A DNA stretch of 64,000 bases from the NCBI GenBank assembly GCA_016191435.1, contig JACPOQ010000043.1, positions 310,001 to 374,000 on the forward strand, written 5' to 3'. The stretch is from Chloroflexota bacterium. Its GTDB lineage: Bacteria > Chloroflexota > Dehalococcoidia > Tepidiformales > Tepidiformaceae. Shown piece by piece: positions 51,715 to 62,712 of this stretch. The notes under the pieces are model-generated. The model was given only the letters and a program-made list of their open reading frames with translations, was not told the DNA's origin and ran no database searches. Each line of letters begins with the position of its first letter. Positions within the stretch are counted from its first letter, which is position 1. The position numbers were made by a program, and so were the translations under genes.

Positions 51715-52634
51715 GCGAGTTGAACGCGGAGCCCCTGAGCCCGATCGACGCGGCGACCCTGTGGCCGCAGCTGCGGCGGCTCGACACCGAAGTGATCGCC
51801 ACGCGCGCGGGCGAGAGCCTGCTCGTGAGCTCCGGGCTCGCGGCCACGGGACTCGGCCGGCTGCCGCGGATGCCGCGCACGATGGTGCTCGGGATCAAGC
51901 GGGGGTTGCACTACCGGGGCGTCGTGGTCGGGCGGGAGCTCGCCGGCGGGGCAGGCTGGGAGGCCGTGTCGCTGCGGCTAGCGCGGGATAAGGATGACGA
52001 GGCCGTAACGGGCCTGCTCAACCGCCTCGGCGTCGAGGTCGCGCAGCGCGGCGGGCGCACGTTGTACCTGCGGTGCGCCGAAGGTTCGCCCCACAAGGAG
52101 GCGATCCGGCGAAGCGGGCTGATGGCGTATCGCATCGAGCGGCTGTATGCGGTGCCCGCGCGCGGTGGCGGCCAGCCAGAGACGCTGTTCCGGGCCGCCG
52201 GCCGCGCCGACCGGCATGGCATCTTCCGGCTCTACTGCCGCGTGGTCCCGGAGCATATCCGCCGGCAGGAGGCGCCGACGCAGCAGGACTGGCGCGCGGT
52301 GCTGGATTCGTTCGATTGCAGCCGCGAATTCGTGATCGAGCGGGATGGCGGGCTGGTGGCCTGGGTAGGGACGGGTGAGCGCGAAAGCCGTGTCCTTGTG
52401 GAAAGCGGCATCGAGGGACTGGCGGATGCCACGCTCGCGATTATCGAAGCGAACGGGCCCCGGCCCGGCACGCTCGTCCTGGCGGAGGACCAGGGGAGCA
52501 TCGAACGCGAGGCGCTCGCCCGCGGCCACGGCCCGCTGGGGGTACGGCTGGTCTGCGCGCGGCGGCTTGCATTATTGAACCCGCTGAAGGAGGTTGTCGC
52601 GGTGCCGGCGGAAACGCTGGCGTTGCCGCACTAG
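51711..52634 (+). CDS. Acetyltransferase-like (GNAT-superfamily) protein, Chloroflexota-type
   Basis: 307 residues, coupled to pdxT. Two half-domains: LLVSSGLAATGLGRLPRMPRT with an early RGVVVGRELAGGAGWEAVSL strand region, and RTLYLRCAEGSPHKEAIRRSGLMAYRIERLYAVP, a GNAT-like acyl-CoA-binding sequence. The second half (160-307) resembles a degenerate GNAT repeat. I do not know its substrate. Three bases separate it from the SpoIIIAA/R3H gene, so it is cotranscribed. Confidence 0.6.
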   Translation: MSELNAEPLSPIDAATLWPQLRRLDTEVIATRAGESLLVSSGLAATGLGRLPRMPRTMVLGIKRGLHYRGVVVGRELAGGAGWEAVSLRLARDKDDEAVTGLLNRLGVEVAQRGGRTLYLRCAEGSPHKEAIRRSGLMAYRIERLYAVPARGGGQPETLFRAAGRADRHGIFRLYCRVVPEHIRRQEAPTQQDWRAVLDSFDCSREFVIERDGGLVAWVGTGERESRVLVESGIEGLADATLAIIEANGPRPGTLVLAEDQGSIEREALARGHGPLGVRLVCARRLALLNPLKEVVAVPAETLALPH

Positions 52635-52636
52635 CC

Positions 52637-54310
<1,674 letters not shown>

Positions 54311-54311
54311 G

Positions 54312-54680
54312 TCAGCCGCCGAGGATGCGCATGAGCACACCGGCGGCGACAAGGCCGGCGACCACGAGCGCGGCGATGCGCAACGCCTGCGATTGGCGGG
54401 CGCGTGCCTCGGCCGGGTCGCGATAGGGCGCGAGCACGGAGGCCCCGGAGAGGTCGGAGAGCACGCTGCGCGCCTGCCCGAGCGACCGGGCAGGGACAAT
54501 CACGGGGTAGTTCGACCAGCCCGTCGCAGCGCCACCGAGCGCCGCGCCCACGCCGCGTTCGAAGGTGTGCGCCTCGATGCCGGCGTCGCGCAGGGCATCC
54601 ACCCAGATGGCGGCCTGGATGGGGTCACCCGCTTCGGCGACGACGGACACGCCGGACGGCGATTGGCGTGCGGCGGTCAC
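54312..54680 (-). CDS. DUF2007-like signal-transducing protein with C-terminal helix
   Basis: 122 residues from GTG 54680 without an obvious ribosome binding site; start uncertain. VSVVAEAGDPIQAAIWVDALRDAGIEAHTFERG and VIVPARSLGQARSVLSDL are the DUF2007 pattern (an ACT/PII-like small fold). A C-terminal transmembrane helix (about 98-118, ALRIAALVVAGLVAAGVLMRIL) anchors it. Convergent with the SpoIIIAA-like gene, two-base gap. Confidence 0.7.
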   Translation of the reverse strand: MTAARQSPSGVSVVAEAGDPIQAAIWVDALRDAGIEAHTFERGVGAALGGAATGWSNYPVIVPARSLGQARSVLSDLSGASVLAPYRDPAEARARQSQALRIAALVVAGLVAAGVLMRILGG

Positions 54681-54810
54681 GGGTGGGCAATCCGGGCGGC
54701 CGGGGGACAGCCGCCATCTGCGGCGGCGGGAGCCGAGGCCGGGACGGAGGTGCTCACGGGGCAATCGTACCACGGCGGTCTGGCGCGCTCTGGTCTGGAG
54801 GCGGGGCCGG

Positions 54811-54816
54811 TATAGT
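54811..54816 (+). promoter_or_regulatory. -10 element, leaderless start of fused CoA-transferase
   Basis: TATAGT (five of six) ends eight bases before ATG 54825, with no ribosome binding site between. Confidence 0.45.
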
Positions 54817-54824
54817 GCCGCTCC

Positions 54825-57134
54825 ATGGCTGACGCTTTCTCCGGCATTCGCATCATCGATTTCACCTCGGGGCTCGCGGGCGCGATGGCAACCATGCTGT
54901 TCGCGGACTTCGGCGCCGATGTCATCCGCGTCGAGGGCCCGGGCGCGGCGGCCGCGCGCAGCCACCCGGGCTTCCTCTGCTGGGACAGGAACAAACGGCG
55001 CCTGCCGCTGGACGTAGCGAAATACGAGGGGCTAACGGCAGCGCGCCAGCTCATCGCCACGGCCGATGTGGCCGTCTTCGACGCGCGGCCCGGCGAGCTC
55101 GAACGGCTAGGGCTCGACGCTGCCACCGTGCTCGCTGCGAACCCGCGGCTGCTGCACACCTGGCTGCCGCCCTACGCCGCCAGCGGGCGTTGGAGCCAGC
55201 TACCGCCGGACCATCTGCTGCTCTCGGCGGTGAGCGGCGTGGCCCAACTCCAATTCAGCTTCGAGGAGCGGCCGGTGGCGCTCGTGACGCCGCAGCTTGG
55301 GTACGCTCACGCGACAATCGCGGCCAACGGGATCGCAGCGGGGCTGTGGGAGCGCCGCCAGAGCGGGCAGGGCCAGGCGCTCGTGGTGAGCGGGTTGCAC
55401 GCGGTGGCGTCGGTGGAGAGCGGCGGCATCATCCAGGCGGAGGGCCTGGTCCGGATTGCGCGCAACAGCCGCGGGGGTGTGCCCAACTACCGGCTTTATC
55501 GCTGCGCCGATGGCGAGTGGTTCTTCCTGGGCTCGTTGACGGCGCCATTCTTCCTCAAGGCGCTCGAAGCCATCGGGCTGACGGAAATCATGGCCATGGA
55601 GGGTGTGGACGGCGAGTTCACGAACCTGCTGCGGCCGCCGATTGCGGATGTGGTGATGGAACGGATGGAGGCGCGGTTCGCGGAAAAGCCACGGGCGGAG
55701 TGGCTGCGGATCCTTCATGAGAACGGTGTGCCGCGGGGGCCGGTCGGGGTGCGGGAGGAGTGGTTCCACGGCGAGACCGTCGCGTCCAACGAGATGCGGC
55801 TCGAGCTGATGCACCCGAAGCTTGGCCGCGTGGAATTGCCCGGAGTGCCGGTGAAGCTGCGCGACACCCCGGGGCAGGTCCGCGGCTTCTGCGAGCCGGC
55901 CGAGGTTGCACCAATCCTGGCCGAACGGCCGCCCGCCAGCTCGAGCTCGTCGGCCGCGCAGGGCGAAGTGCCCGGCGGCCGGCCGCTCGAGGGCGTGCGT
56001 ATCCTCGACCTCGGGGCGTTCATCGCCGGGACATTCGCGCCCACGGTGCTGGCGAACTACGGCGCGGACGTAGTCAAGGTCGAACCCGTGGCCGGCGACC
56101 CCTTCCGGCCGTACGGCCTGATCTTCGCGGGCCATAACCTCGGCAAACGCAGCATCGCCATCGATATCAAGCGCCCGGATGGACGGGCGGTATTCGAAGA
56201 GATGGTGCGGCAGAGCGACGTGGTGCTGGACAACTTCCGGCTCGGAGTCCGTGAGCGGCTGGGCGTCGACTATGCCACGTTAAGCGCCATCAACCCGCGG
56301 ATCATCACCTGTTCGGTCACGGGCTACGGGCCGAAGGGCACGCTCGCGGCCGACCCGGGGTTCGACCCGCTGATGCAGGCGCGCAGCGGGATGATGCGGG
56401 CGCAGGGCGGGGACGACGAGCCCGTGTTCCACCAGATCGCGGTGAACGACACAGCCACGGCGATGATGGCGGCCTTCGGGATCCAGGCCGCGCTCCACGC
56501 CCGCGAGCGCACCGGCCGTGGGCAGGAGGTGGAGACGTGCCTTGCGAACCAGACGATCCTGTTCCAATCGGGTGAGTTGACCTGGTACCAAGGGCGTCCG
56601 CCCGCGCTGACGGGCGGGCGGGACTTCATCGGCCCGCTGGCGCTCGAACGCTTCTATGCCTGCGCCGATGGCTGGATCGCGATCTCGGCGGCGAAGGCCG
56701 TGCTGTTCCAGCCGCTCGCGCTGGCGCTCGGCCATCCCGAGTGGGCCGGCCGTATGACGGCGGAACGCGCGATAAAGGAGGCGGCGGGCGGCGAGCTGGC
56801 GAAGCTCGCCGGCGAAGCGCTGGCGGCAATGCCCGTCGCGGAGGCGCTCGACCGGCTGCTGACGCGCGGCGTCCCGGCAGCACCCGCGAACGCCCCGGCA
56901 GACCTGTTCAGCGACCCGTGGTTCGTCGCGGAGGGGTTCTTCCAGCGCGTCGATGACCCGCAATTCGGGCCAACGACCTGCGTGCGTTCGTATGCCGAGT
57001 GGAGCCGCTCGCTGGGGGGCTTCCCGCACCGGGCCCCGGCGGCCGGCGAGCACACGTTCGAGCTGTTGGAGGAGTTCGGCTTCGATGCCGAGCTCGCGGC
57101 GCAGCTTGTGAGCAACGGCGTTGCGGTTGGCTGA
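54825..57134 (+). CDS. Two-domain fused CaiB/BaiF CoA-transferase (second copy)
   Basis: 769 residues. Domain 1 about 1-365 (GIRIIDFTSGLAGAMATMLFADFGADVIRVEGP), domain 2 about 385-769 (GVRILDLGAFIAGTFAPTVLANYGADVVKVEP). Domain 2 keeps the catalytic Asp (AVNDTATAM, D542). In domain 1 the matching place reads PQLGYAHATIAANG without it. Same architecture as the 35346 gene but clearly divergent in sequence, so an old duplication or a separate acquisition. Probably leaderless. Confidence 0.9.
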   Translation: MADAFSGIRIIDFTSGLAGAMATMLFADFGADVIRVEGPGAAAARSHPGFLCWDRNKRRLPLDVAKYEGLTAARQLIATADVAVFDARPGELERLGLDAATVLAANPRLLHTWLPPYAASGRWSQLPPDHLLLSAVSGVAQLQFSFEERPVALVTPQLGYAHATIAANGIAAGLWERRQSGQGQALVVSGLHAVASVESGGIIQAEGLVRIARNSRGGVPNYRLYRCADGEWFFLGSLTAPFFLKALEAIGLTEIMAMEGVDGEFTNLLRPPIADVVMERMEARFAEKPRAEWLRILHENGVPRGPVGVREEWFHGETVASNEMRLELMHPKLGRVELPGVPVKLRDTPGQVRGFCEPAEVAPILAERPPASSSSSAAQGEVPGGRPLEGVRILDLGAFIAGTFAPTVLANYGADVVKVEPVAGDPFRPYGLIFAGHNLGKRSIAIDIKRPDGRAVFEEMVRQSDVVLDNFRLGVRERLGVDYATLSAINPRIITCSVTGYGPKGTLAADPGFDPLMQARSGMMRAQGGDDEPVFHQIAVNDTATAMMAAFGIQAALHARERTGRGQEVETCLANQTILFQSGELTWYQGRPPALTGGRDFIGPLALERFYACADGWIAISAAKAVLFQPLALALGHPEWAGRMTAERAIKEAAGGELAKLAGEALAAMPVAEALDRLLTRGVPAAPANAPADLFSDPWFVAEGFFQRVDDPQFGPTTCVRSYAEWSRSLGGFPHRAPAAGEHTFELLEEFGFDAELAAQLVSNGVAVG

Positions 57135-57239
57135 GGCTCACGGGGAGGGGCAGGCGCGGCGCTTGCGCGCCCGCGATGACCCTTGACCGTCTTCGGTGTA
57201 CGTTGGGCGGGCTCCGAAAGGATGCGGTGGCCGGGATAG

Positions 57240-59288
57240 ATGACGGATCCAGAATCGAGCCAGAACCAGCCAGTTGCCCACACCCGCGGACGCGTGAGCC
57301 GGATCCGGGTGGAACTGCCGCACGCCGGCATCGTCCCGGGGGAGCGCCGCAACCGCTTCGAGGCCACCGCCTACGCCGAGGAGCGGCGAGGCTGGCGGGG
57401 CCGCTACCTGGGCGCGCGCGATAGCCTGCTTGGCGACAGCATGTCGAACGCGCGGCTGCAGGAAGAGCGGCTCAGCAAGAAGGTAGCGCTCGCCATCTTC
57501 TCCTCGGACGCGCTTTCGTCCACGGCCTACGCGACGCAGGAGATCCTGCTGATCCTGGTCCTCGCGGGCGCGGGAGCAATACGCTACAGCCTCCCGATTT
57601 CGGCGGCGATCGTTCTGCTCCTCGCGATTGTCGTGATTTCGTACAGGCAGACGATCCGCGCCTATCCCGGCGGCGGCGGCGCGTACATCGTCGCCCACGA
57701 GAACCTCGGGGTGGCGCCGGGGCTCCTCGCAGCCTCCTCGCTGCTCATCGATTATGTGCTCACGACGGCCGTGTCGATCGCGGCCGCGGTCGAGGCGATC
57801 TACTCGGCTTTCCCGGCGGCGCACGGCTATGCCGTGCCCATCGCGGTCGCCATGGTGGTGGTCATCGCGCTGGGGAACCTGCGCGGCATCCGGGAATCGG
57901 GGACCATCTTCTCGATCCCAACCTACGGGTTCATTGTCGTCCTGGGCGGGACGCTCGTCGTGGGCATGCTGAAGGTGTTCACGAGCAGCGAGCCGAACGT
58001 CTTCGCCGTCGGCCAGACAACGCGGACTGTCGAAGCCGAGCAGACGCTCACGCTGTTCCTGATCCTGCGGGCGTTCTCGGCGGGCTCCACGGCCCTCACG
58101 GGCGTCGAGGCGATTTCGAACGGCGTATCGGCGTTCAAGCCGCCGGAGTGGAAGAACGCGGCCTCGACGATGACGTCGATGGCGCTGGTACTGGGCGCCC
58201 TGTTCCTGGGGACGACGTTGCTCGCGCGCCACTACGGCATTGTCTACCTGCACGGCGACCAGAAGACGGTGATGTCGCAGATCGGTGAGCAGGTGTTCGG
58301 GCGCAACGTGTTCTACTACACGCTCCAGTTCTTCACCGCCGCCATTCTCTTCCTGGCCGCGAACACGGCCTACAACGGTTTCCCACTGCTGGGGGCGATC
58401 CTCGCGCGCGACGGCTACCTGCCGCGGATCTTCCACCAGCGCGGCAACCGGCTGGTGTTCAGTTACGGCATTATTGCCCTGACGGGCTTCGCCATCCTGC
58501 TGCTGGTGGTGTTCAACGCGAGCACCACGCGGCTGATCCCGCTGTACGCGCTCGGGGTTTTCCTTTCGTTCTCGCTCGCGCAGGCCGGGATGGTGCGGCG
58601 CTGGCGGCGGATCAAGGACGCGGGCTGGCGGCGGTCGGCGATTATCAATGGCATCGGGGCGGTAGCGACCGCGGTGGTGTTCGTCATCATCCTCGTGACG
58701 AAGTTCACGCAGGGCGGCTGGATGGTCGTGGTGCTGCTCCCGATCATGACCCTCTGGCTGTTCCGCATCGGCGGGTTTTACAAGCGGTTGCACCGTTCGT
58801 TGTTCGTGGCGCCAGACGCCGTGCTGGACCTGCGGCCGCACGGGCGCTCATCGGCGCCGATCATCGTGCCGGTGGAGGAAGTGAACCTGGCGACGATCAT
58901 GGCCCTGAGCGACGCGTGCGAGCGCTCATCCGACGTGACCGCAGTGCACGTCGCCTTCGATGTGGATTCGCCGCAGGCCGTGGAGCAGCGCTGGGACCAG
59001 CAGTTCCCGGCGATCCCGCTGGTCGTTATCGATTCCCCGTACCGGACGGTGGCCGACCCGATCGCCGTGTACATCAACGACCGCCTGCGCCAGCCGCCAC
59101 ACGAGGTGGTGCTCGTGATCCCGGTGCTCGAAGGGCAGCGTTGGTACCAGCGGCCGCTGGTCAACCAGAGTCTCAAGCGGCTGACATCACGGTTGCAGGC
59201 ACGCCGGCATGTGACGGTCATCCCGTTCCCGTTCCACGTGGGCGCGCCCGGGCGGCGCCAGACCGGCGACAGCGGGCTGCCAAGGTAG
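57240..59288 (+). CDS. APC-superfamily permease, KimA/YdaO-like
   Basis: 682 residues. About 85 hydrophilic N-terminal residues, then 12 predicted membrane helices starting with SSDALSSTAYATQEILLILVLAG, a KimA/APC signature, and YPGGGGAYIVAHENLG. C-terminal cytosolic domain (about 540-682) with VPVEEVNLATIMALSDACERSSDVTAVHVAF, a USP-like fold typical of this group. KimA imports potassium and is inhibited by c-di-AMP; that role is likely but the substrate could be an amino acid. Confidence 0.85.
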   Translation: MTDPESSQNQPVAHTRGRVSRIRVELPHAGIVPGERRNRFEATAYAEERRGWRGRYLGARDSLLGDSMSNARLQEERLSKKVALAIFSSDALSSTAYATQEILLILVLAGAGAIRYSLPISAAIVLLLAIVVISYRQTIRAYPGGGGAYIVAHENLGVAPGLLAASSLLIDYVLTTAVSIAAAVEAIYSAFPAAHGYAVPIAVAMVVVIALGNLRGIRESGTIFSIPTYGFIVVLGGTLVVGMLKVFTSSEPNVFAVGQTTRTVEAEQTLTLFLILRAFSAGSTALTGVEAISNGVSAFKPPEWKNAASTMTSMALVLGALFLGTTLLARHYGIVYLHGDQKTVMSQIGEQVFGRNVFYYTLQFFTAAILFLAANTAYNGFPLLGAILARDGYLPRIFHQRGNRLVFSYGIIALTGFAILLLVVFNASTTRLIPLYALGVFLSFSLAQAGMVRRWRRIKDAGWRRSAIINGIGAVATAVVFVIILVTKFTQGGWMVVVLLPIMTLWLFRIGGFYKRLHRSLFVAPDAVLDLRPHGRSSAPIIVPVEEVNLATIMALSDACERSSDVTAVHVAFDVDSPQAVEQRWDQQFPAIPLVVIDSPYRTVADPIAVYINDRLRQPPHEVVLVIPVLEGQRWYQRPLVNQSLKRLTSRLQARRHVTVIPFPFHVGAPGRRQTGDSGLPR

Positions 59289-59309
59289 CGGGCGATGGCC
59301 CGGGTCGTC

Positions 59310-59993
59310 CTAGACCGGTGCGCGGGGGCACCCGAGGAGGTCCCGCGCGACACTGGAGCCGGTCGCGGGCGCTGGCTTCCTGGAGGCGGGAGCAAAGCCC
59401 GCGATCGTGACGGTTTTCGCCACTACGACCTCGCCATCGGCGGGGTCCCGGAAGGCCATGGTGAAGGCGTATGCTCCGGGACCGAGCGGAAGCGATTCGG
59501 TCTCGTTTTCGAGCCGCACCTGGAAGCAGACGACACCGTCATAGTTGCGAGTGGAGCCGCCGCTCCAGCGGAAAATGTTGCCACCAGGGCCGGTCATCCA
59601 GAGCTCGAGGGCCGGGCCGGGTTTCGCCTGCACGGTGGTCACGATCTGCAACGAGCGCTGTTCGTTCTCCAGCTTCGAAAAACGGACGTTGCCGAGATCG
59701 AACTGCCAGCCGGCGGGCGCCGGGGTGTCCGGCGGCGGGGAGCCGGCGTCGGCGTACGTGATGTTGCCTTCGCTTACGCCGACCAGGGCGAGGATCGAAG
59801 GCGAGGTGGTGTTCGAGGCATCGGGCTTTTGGCAGGAGGCGGACAGCGGGGCAAGGGCGACAAGGAGCGCCGCCAGCGCCAGCAAGGCCACGCGCCGCCG
59901 CCGGCGTGAGAGTGCGCTGGTGGAGGTTGGTGCGCCAGCAGGGGTGGAAGGGCCAGGCTCGATAAGACCGTCGCGCAGGTTACGTTGGACCAT
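59310..59993 (-). CDS. Putative lipoprotein, BsuPI-like/Ig-fold
   Basis: 227 residues. A basic stretch RRRRR, a hydrophobic helix (VALLALAALLVALAPL) and lipobox LSASC place the lipid cysteine near residue 54. The long pre-signal tail suggests that the true start may be later. The mature part ends with DGVVCFQVRLENETESLPLGPGAYAFTMAFRD, an Ig-like beta fold with similarity to BsuPI-type domains. Function unknown; convergent with the permease gene. Confidence 0.65.
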   Translation of the reverse strand: MVQRNLRDGLIEPGPSTPAGAPTSTSALSRRRRRVALLALAALLVALAPLSASCQKPDASNTTSPSILALVGVSEGNITYADAGSPPPDTPAPAGWQFDLGNVRFSKLENEQRSLQIVTTVQAKPGPALELWMTGPGGNIFRWSGGSTRNYDGVVCFQVRLENETESLPLGPGAYAFTMAFRDPADGEVVVAKTVTIAGFAPASRKPAPATGSSVARDLLGCPRAPV

Positions 59994-60046
59994 CGGCCCA
60001 AGCGTAGCCTATCGCAGCGGAAGGGGCCGTATGCCCGGAGCGCGGG

Positions 60047-60508
60047 TTAGCCGCGGGCGCGGACGGCGGCGTACGCGGCCTTTGCGCGGGCCGTGGAGTC
60101 CCGCTCCTCGGCGATGTACCAGCGGAGAAGCACGGCCGTCAGGGGATCGAAGATCCCGTCCTCGATCTGCTGCTCGATGGGGCCGAAGAAGTCGGTCTCG
60201 GTCTCCTGCTCCTCGCGGCGGACCTTCTCGAGGTCGGAGATGTCCGGGGATCCGAGTTTGGCCAGAGTCTGCTCGAACTTGGGGTCCTCGCGGTCCAGGA
60301 CCGAGAAGCCGAGTTCCTCGATGCGGCGCTTGAAGACCTCGCCATGGCTGGTCTCGCGGGCGGCGACGGTGGTCAGGCAGGCGCGGAGGTCGGGGTCGGG
60401 CGTGACGGCGGCCCAGGCGCGGAGGTACACGCCGGCGCGGCCTTCGGCGAGGGCGATGGCGTTGAGCAGGCCGAGGTACGACGGTTTGGTCTGGGTGGCA
60501 GTCGACAT
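60047..60508 (-). CDS. Ferritin-like diiron-fold protein
   Basis: 153 residues from ATG 60508 behind GAAGGAG. Four-helix bundle candidates: LLNAIALAEGRAGVYLRAWAAV (Glu22), then LTTVAARETSHGEVFKRRIEELG with an ExxH pair, and VLLRWYIAEERDSTARAKAAY. The E...ExxH...E spacing is that of ferritin-like or rubrerythrin-like diiron proteins, but one helix is weak. Could store iron or handle peroxide. Confidence 0.7.
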   Translation of the reverse strand: MSTATQTKPSYLGLLNAIALAEGRAGVYLRAWAAVTPDPDLRACLTTVAARETSHGEVFKRRIEELGFSVLDREDPKFEQTLAKLGSPDISDLEKVRREEQETETDFFGPIEQQIEDGIFDPLTAVLLRWYIAEERDSTARAKAAYAAVRARG

Positions 60509-60751
60509 GTCGGGCTCCTTCAGGCGCGCCCCGGGACGGCTTGCGCGCATCCGCGGAGCCTACTCCGAGTGAACGGCGTTGACTATTCGAGGGCGTGGCG
60601 CCGGGTTGGGGTGCACCGCGGAAAGCGGCGACAGTGGAGCGGGGCCCGCGGTCAGGCCTGAACGATGCCGATGGAGTGGCCTTCGGGGGTGTTGATGATG
60701 GTGGCCGCGGGCATCGTAGCGCAATGTGGCGAACCGCGTGGCCGGGCGTGG

Positions 60752-60757
60752 TAGGAT
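60752..60757 (+). promoter_or_regulatory. -10 element, leaderless start of dapB
   Basis: TGG followed by TAGGAT gives a TGn-extended -10 that ends nine bases before ATG 60767; no ribosome binding site is present. Confidence 0.4.
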
Positions 60758-60766
60758 TCTGCGGTT

Positions 60767-61546
60767 ATGGATGAGATACGGGTGCTGGTTTCGGGTGCGG
60801 GGAAGATGGGGCGGACGGTGGCGGGCGCGGTCGCGGCGGCGCCGGGGATGGCGCCGGTGGGGTTCGTCGATGCGCTCTCGCGCGAGACGGAGCTCGATGG
60901 GCTGCAGGTCTACACCGACGCGCCGTTCGCACTGAACCAGGCGAAGCCGCAGGTCGTCATCGACTTTTCGAACGCAGCGTGGACGCCGGCGCTGGCGGCG
61001 GCGGCGCTGGACGCCCGCGTGCGGCTGGTCATCGGGACAACGGGGTTGCCGGCGGAGTTCATGGAGTTCATCGCCCGCGAGGCGGCGGAGCGGAAGGTGG
61101 GCGTCGTTATCGCTTCGAACTTCGCCATCGGGGCGGTGCTGATGATGCACTTCGCGAAGCAGGCGGCGCGTTTCTTCGACAACGCCGAGATCATCGAGCT
61201 GCACCACGACCAGAAGGTGGACGCGCCCAGCGGCACGGCGAAGACGACGGCGGAGTTGATGCGGGCGGCGCGCAAAGAGCCGTTCACGCACCCGCCGACC
61301 GAGCGCGAAACCGTCGCCGGGACGCGCGGCGGCGAGTTGGACGGGATCGCCATCCATTCGGTGCGGTTGCCGGGGCTGGTCGCGCACCAGGAAGTGATCT
61401 TTGGTGGGCTCGGCCAGACGCTGACCATCCGCCACGACACGACGGGGCGCGATTCGTTCATGCCGGGCGTGATCGCCGCGACGCGGGCGGTAATGGACGT
61501 GGACCACCTGGTGCTTGGGCTGGACCGGCTGTTCGGGCTGGAGTAG
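60767..61546 (+). CDS. dapB: 4-Hydroxy-tetrahydrodipicolinate reductase
   Basis: 259 residues, normal length. Reduces hydroxy-tetrahydrodipicolinate with NAD(P)H in lysine/diaminopimelate synthesis. N-terminal SGAGKMGRTVAGAV nucleotide fold, GTTGLPAEFMEF, and the catalytic ELHHDQKVDAPSGTAKTTAE with the HH pair and lysine. C-terminal GRDSFMPGVIAATRAVMD. Monocistronic; dapA is not adjacent. Probably leaderless. Confidence 0.95.
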   Translation: MDEIRVLVSGAGKMGRTVAGAVAAAPGMAPVGFVDALSRETELDGLQVYTDAPFALNQAKPQVVIDFSNAAWTPALAAAALDARVRLVIGTTGLPAEFMEFIAREAAERKVGVVIASNFAIGAVLMMHFAKQAARFFDNAEIIELHHDQKVDAPSGTAKTTAELMRAARKEPFTHPPTERETVAGTRGGELDGIAIHSVRLPGLVAHQEVIFGGLGQTLTIRHDTTGRDSFMPGVIAATRAVMDVDHLVLGLDRLFGLE

Positions 61547-61562
61547 GCCGAGGCTGTGGTAA

Positions 61563-61694
61563 CGGAACCGCGCGCGTGAGCAAGCGGCCGAAAGGGAGCG
61601 AGTGCTGATCCCGTTCCGGGGCCGGCATCGCGGGCTTCCGCGAAGCGGGTGGGCGTTGTCACTGCTTGGCCGCTTGCTGACGCGCGCGGTTCCG
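61563..61694. repeat. REP-like inverted repeat pair
   Basis: Two 27-base arms at 61563-61589 and 61668-61694 are reverse complements with one mismatch (core GGAACCGCGCGCGTGAGCAA, continuing into GCGGCC). They lie 78 bases apart between the convergent dapB and thrB genes. Translated, such arms give the LA(H/D)ARGS words familiar from dispersed intergenic repeats. Confidence 0.85.
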
Positions 61695-61707
61695 ATGGAG
61701 CGCCGCG

Positions 61708-62616
61708 TCAGCCGGCCACGAGCTCGATGCGGGACACCTGGGCGCCGTGGGGGGCGATGTGCGTGACGAGCGAGCGGCCCGTCATCCCGGCGGAATGGAG
61801 CGTCTGGAGCATTGCCGCGGCGGCGTCCCGGGCGCTGTCGGCGGGGCAGATGGCGGCGATGGAGCTGCCGGCGCCGCTGAGCCAGGCAGCATAGGCGCCG
61901 GCGCCTTTGGCGGCGGCGAAGATATCGAACATCGGTGGGAAGAGCGCGGCGCGCTGCGGCTGGTGGAGGCGGTCGCGAGTCGCCTCGTCGAGCACGTCCA
62001 TGCGGCCGGCGGCCATGGCGGCGACGAAAAGCGCGGCGCGGCCGGTGTTGTGGACGGCATCGGCGCGGCTGTAGCTATCGGGAAGGACCTTGCGCGCTTC
62101 TTTTGTGGCCATCGAGTGGTCGGGGACGAGGATGGCCATGGCGACGCCGGCGGGGAAGGCGCAGGGGACGCGGACGTAGTGGCCGGGCGAGGCTTCCACG
62201 CAGACCTGCATGCCGCCGAAGAGGCAGGGGCAGGCGTTGTCGCCATGTCCTTCGAGGTCGCTCGCAAGGTCGAGACAGTCGCCTTCCGTCAACGGGTGGC
62301 CTTCGAATTCGTTTACAGCGAGCACGCCGGCGACGCGGGCGACAGCGCTCGCGCCGAGGCCGCGGCCGAGGGGGATGGAGACCGCGTAGCGGACGCGGAT
62401 CCCGGCAGGCTCGGGGCGGCCGAGGCGCGCATAGGTATGGCGCGCGGCTGTAAGCACCATCTTTTCGCCCACGTCATCGGTGGGCGGGACTTCGTAGGGG
62501 AGAAACGTGACGGTGAGCGCGGCCTGCAGGTCCAGCGCCAGCCCGAGGCAATCGAAGCCGGCGCCGAGATTGGCGCTGGTCGCCGGGACCCGGAGGGTGA
62601 CTGCCGTGGGCTGCAT
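61708..62616 (-). CDS. thrB: Homoserine kinase
   Basis: 302 residues. GHMP kinase that phosphorylates homoserine in threonine synthesis. N-terminal VPATSANLGAGFDCLGLALDL, ATP-binding SIPLGRGLGASAVARVAGV (P-x-GxGLGxS), and C-terminal AWLSGAGSSIAAICP. Stands alone, convergent with dapB. TATCCT lies six bases upstream of the ATG, so it may be leaderless. Confidence 0.95.
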   Translation of the reverse strand: MQPTAVTLRVPATSANLGAGFDCLGLALDLQAALTVTFLPYEVPPTDDVGEKMVLTAARHTYARLGRPEPAGIRVRYAVSIPLGRGLGASAVARVAGVLAVNEFEGHPLTEGDCLDLASDLEGHGDNACPCLFGGMQVCVEASPGHYVRVPCAFPAGVAMAILVPDHSMATKEARKVLPDSYSRADAVHNTGRAALFVAAMAAGRMDVLDEATRDRLHQPQRAALFPPMFDIFAAAKGAGAYAAWLSGAGSSIAAICPADSARDAAAAMLQTLHSAGMTGRSLVTHIAPHGAQVSRIELVAG

Positions 62617-62622
62617 GGGGGC

Positions 62623-62628
62623 AGGATA
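62623..62628 (-). promoter_or_regulatory. -10-like element upstream of thrB
   Basis: On the minus strand TATCCT (four of six) ends six bases before ATG 62616, without a ribosome binding site. Confidence 0.3.
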
Positions 62629-62637
62629 GGCGGTGGT

Positions 62638-62686
62638 GGCGTATCGGCGTAGGGGCGTGACGGGGTATAGGGGTATGGGGGTATGG
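62638..62686. repeat. Degenerate GGGGTAT/GGCGTA word repeat
   Basis: Imperfect copies of GGCGTAT/GGGGCGTGA give way to three GGGGTAT words in the gap between thrB and mnmA. Confidence 0.6.
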
Positions 62687-62712
62687 CGGCGACTACCGGG
62701 CGACCCGGCCCA

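Noticed and set aside
60652..60714. Twenty-residue minus-strand frame MPAATIINTPEGHSIGIVQA resembling the C-terminus of a glyoxalase/VOC protein
   Set aside because: Too short to support a gene; no upstream extension in frame with VOC motifs. It may be a remnant but could be chance.
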